Below are positions 4,432 through 5,223 of a stretch of DNA of 5,223 nucleotides, piece after piece; position 1 is the first letter of the stretch, and the number at the start of each line of letters is the position of its first letter. This DNA is from Bacillota bacterium (lineage in GTDB: Bacteria; Bacillota; Clostridia; Oscillospirales; Oscillospiraceae): NCBI GenBank assembly GCA_023406225.1, contig JAEXWS010000204.1:1-5223 (forward strand), read 5' to 3'. Under the pieces are notes generated by a model. That model searched no databases. It worked only from the letters and a program-made list of their open reading frames with translations, and was not told the DNA's origin. The position numbers and the translations under genes are program-made.

Positions 4432-5223
4432 ATGGAGGCAAAGAAGAAAAAGAGCTGGATGCGGTATCTGATCCCCGGATTTATCTTCCAGTCCGTCGTG
4501 ATCGGCGGCGGCTACGGCACCGGCGCCGAGATCGCCCAGTATTTCGGCGTGAAGGGCATGGTGGGCGGCCTGTTCGGCATGCTGGTCACGATGGTCGTTT
4601 GGTCGCTGCTGTGCGCCGTCACCTTTGAGTTCGTCCGGGTGTTCCGCACCTTCGACTACAATTCCATGATGGGGACCCTGCTGGGAAAGGCGGGTTTCCT
4701 CTATGAGATCTGCTACATCGTGCTGCTGCTGATCGTGCTGGGCGTGGTGAACGCCACGGCCGGCAGCATGATCCAGGACCTGACCGGCCTGAGCCCCTGG
4801 CTGGGCATCGCGGTCTTGTCCGTGGGCATCATCCTGCTGATCCTCAAGGGCACCGAGGCCATCGAGAAGGTGCTGTCCTTCTGGTCCTACGTGCTCTACG
4901 CCGTGTACATCCTGTTCATGATCATCGTCTTTGTGAAGTTCGGCGGCAGCATCGGCGCCGAGTTCGCCAAGGCCGAGGTGGGCGACGGCTGGTTCGTCAG
5001 CGGACTGCAGTACGCATTCTACAACCTGGGCATCGTCCCCGCCCTGCTGTACACCGTCCGGGACGCCGACGACCGCAAGGAGGCCGTCACCTGCGGCATC
5101 CTCTCCGGCATCATCGGCATCGTCCCCGCGATGCTGCTGCTGCTGGTCATGGGCTGCAACCTGGCCGGCGTGGTGGGCGCCGAGGTCCCCGTCACCGTGA
5201 TCTTCCAGATGCTGGACATGCGC
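4432..5223 (+). CDS. YkvI-like (COG3949) multi-spanning membrane transporter, N-terminal part
   Basis: An open frame runs 264 codons from ATG to the window edge without a stop, so the C-terminus is missing. A lysine-rich start (KKKK, 4-7) leads into a first membrane helix containing QSVVIGGGYGTGAEIAQYFG (20-39). Glycine-rich GGGYGTG followed by an acidic residue is characteristic of the YkvI family, which is thought to share the LeuT-type (SLC5/6-like) transporter fold. Further hydrophobic helices lie at roughly 43-67, 88-111, 122-139, 147-170, 188-209 and 219-241, giving seven so far. A basic amino end before the first helix suggests a cytoplasmic N-terminus. Substrates of this family are largely unknown. 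The context, next to three amino-acid-acting PLP enzymes, suggests an amino acid or close derivative, either taken up or exported. It follows the aminotransferase gene in the same orientation. Confidence 0.8.
   Translation, partial: MEAKKKKSWMRYLIPGFIFQSVVIGGGYGTGAEIAQYFGVKGMVGGLFGMLVTMVVWSLLCAVTFEFVRVFRTFDYNSMMGTLLGKAGFLYEICYIVLLLIVLGVVNATAGSMIQDLTGLSPWLGIAVLSVGIILLILKGTEAIEKVLSFWSYVLYAVYILFMIIVFVKFGGSIGAEFAKAEVGDGWFVSGLQYAFYNLGIVPALLYTVRDADDRKEAVTCGILSGIIGIVPAMLLLLVMGCNLAGVVGAEVPVTVIFQMLDMR

Noticed and set aside
5019..5219. Minus-strand frame of 66 codons antisense to the permease
   Set aside because: It is fully inside a clear membrane-protein frame and has no independent support.

Overview
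The window is GC-rich and tightly packed, with every supportable gene on the + strand. It combines strong AAGGAGG-type ribosome sites, sigma-A-like promoters and hairpin-plus-U-tract terminators with GC-rich codon use. That mix suggests a high-GC Bacillota of the Clostridia, most plausibly an Oscillospiraceae-type gut anaerobe such as the Flavonifractor/Lawsonibacter group. The taxonomic placement is inference; no marker gene is present.

Layout. Positions 1-94 are the last 30 codons of a D-2-hydroxyacid dehydrogenase (SerA-like). Positions 95-641 are a long non-coding region. It holds a terminator-like stem present as two 28-bp direct copies (100-127, 342-369), a roughly 214-bp structured MITE-like element between them with 10-bp terminal inverted repeats, a real terminator (344-375), a large palindrome (479-520), and a sigma-A promoter (559-586) followed by a duplicated ribosome-binding-site leader. 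Next come a fold-type I class III PLP enzyme resembling isoleucine 2-epimerase (642-1985), a very strong terminator squeezed into the 68-nt gap (1993-2028), and a fold-type III PLP enzyme of the D-threonine aldolase/D-serine dehydratase family (2054-3115). After another terminator, a second promoter set among short palindromes (3183-3226) drives a TTG-initiated HisC/CobD-like class I/II aminotransferase (3279-4367). It is followed, probably in the same operon, by the first 264 residues of a YkvI-like (COG3949) LeuT-fold membrane transporter (4432 to the window edge).

How the genes may work together. Three PLP enzymes from three different families sit beside a predicted transporter, and downstream of a SerA-like gene. 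The first is a probable amino-acid racemase and the second belongs to a family acting on D-beta-hydroxy amino acids. The simplest reading is a small D-amino-acid module in two adjacent transcription units: racemisation plus D-amino-acid breakdown, then transamination plus transport. The family calls are well supported by motifs. The shared pathway and the substrates are inference. The racemase-like protein has Glu where class III enzymes normally carry the Asp that contacts the PLP ring nitrogen, which is the most chemically interesting point in the window.
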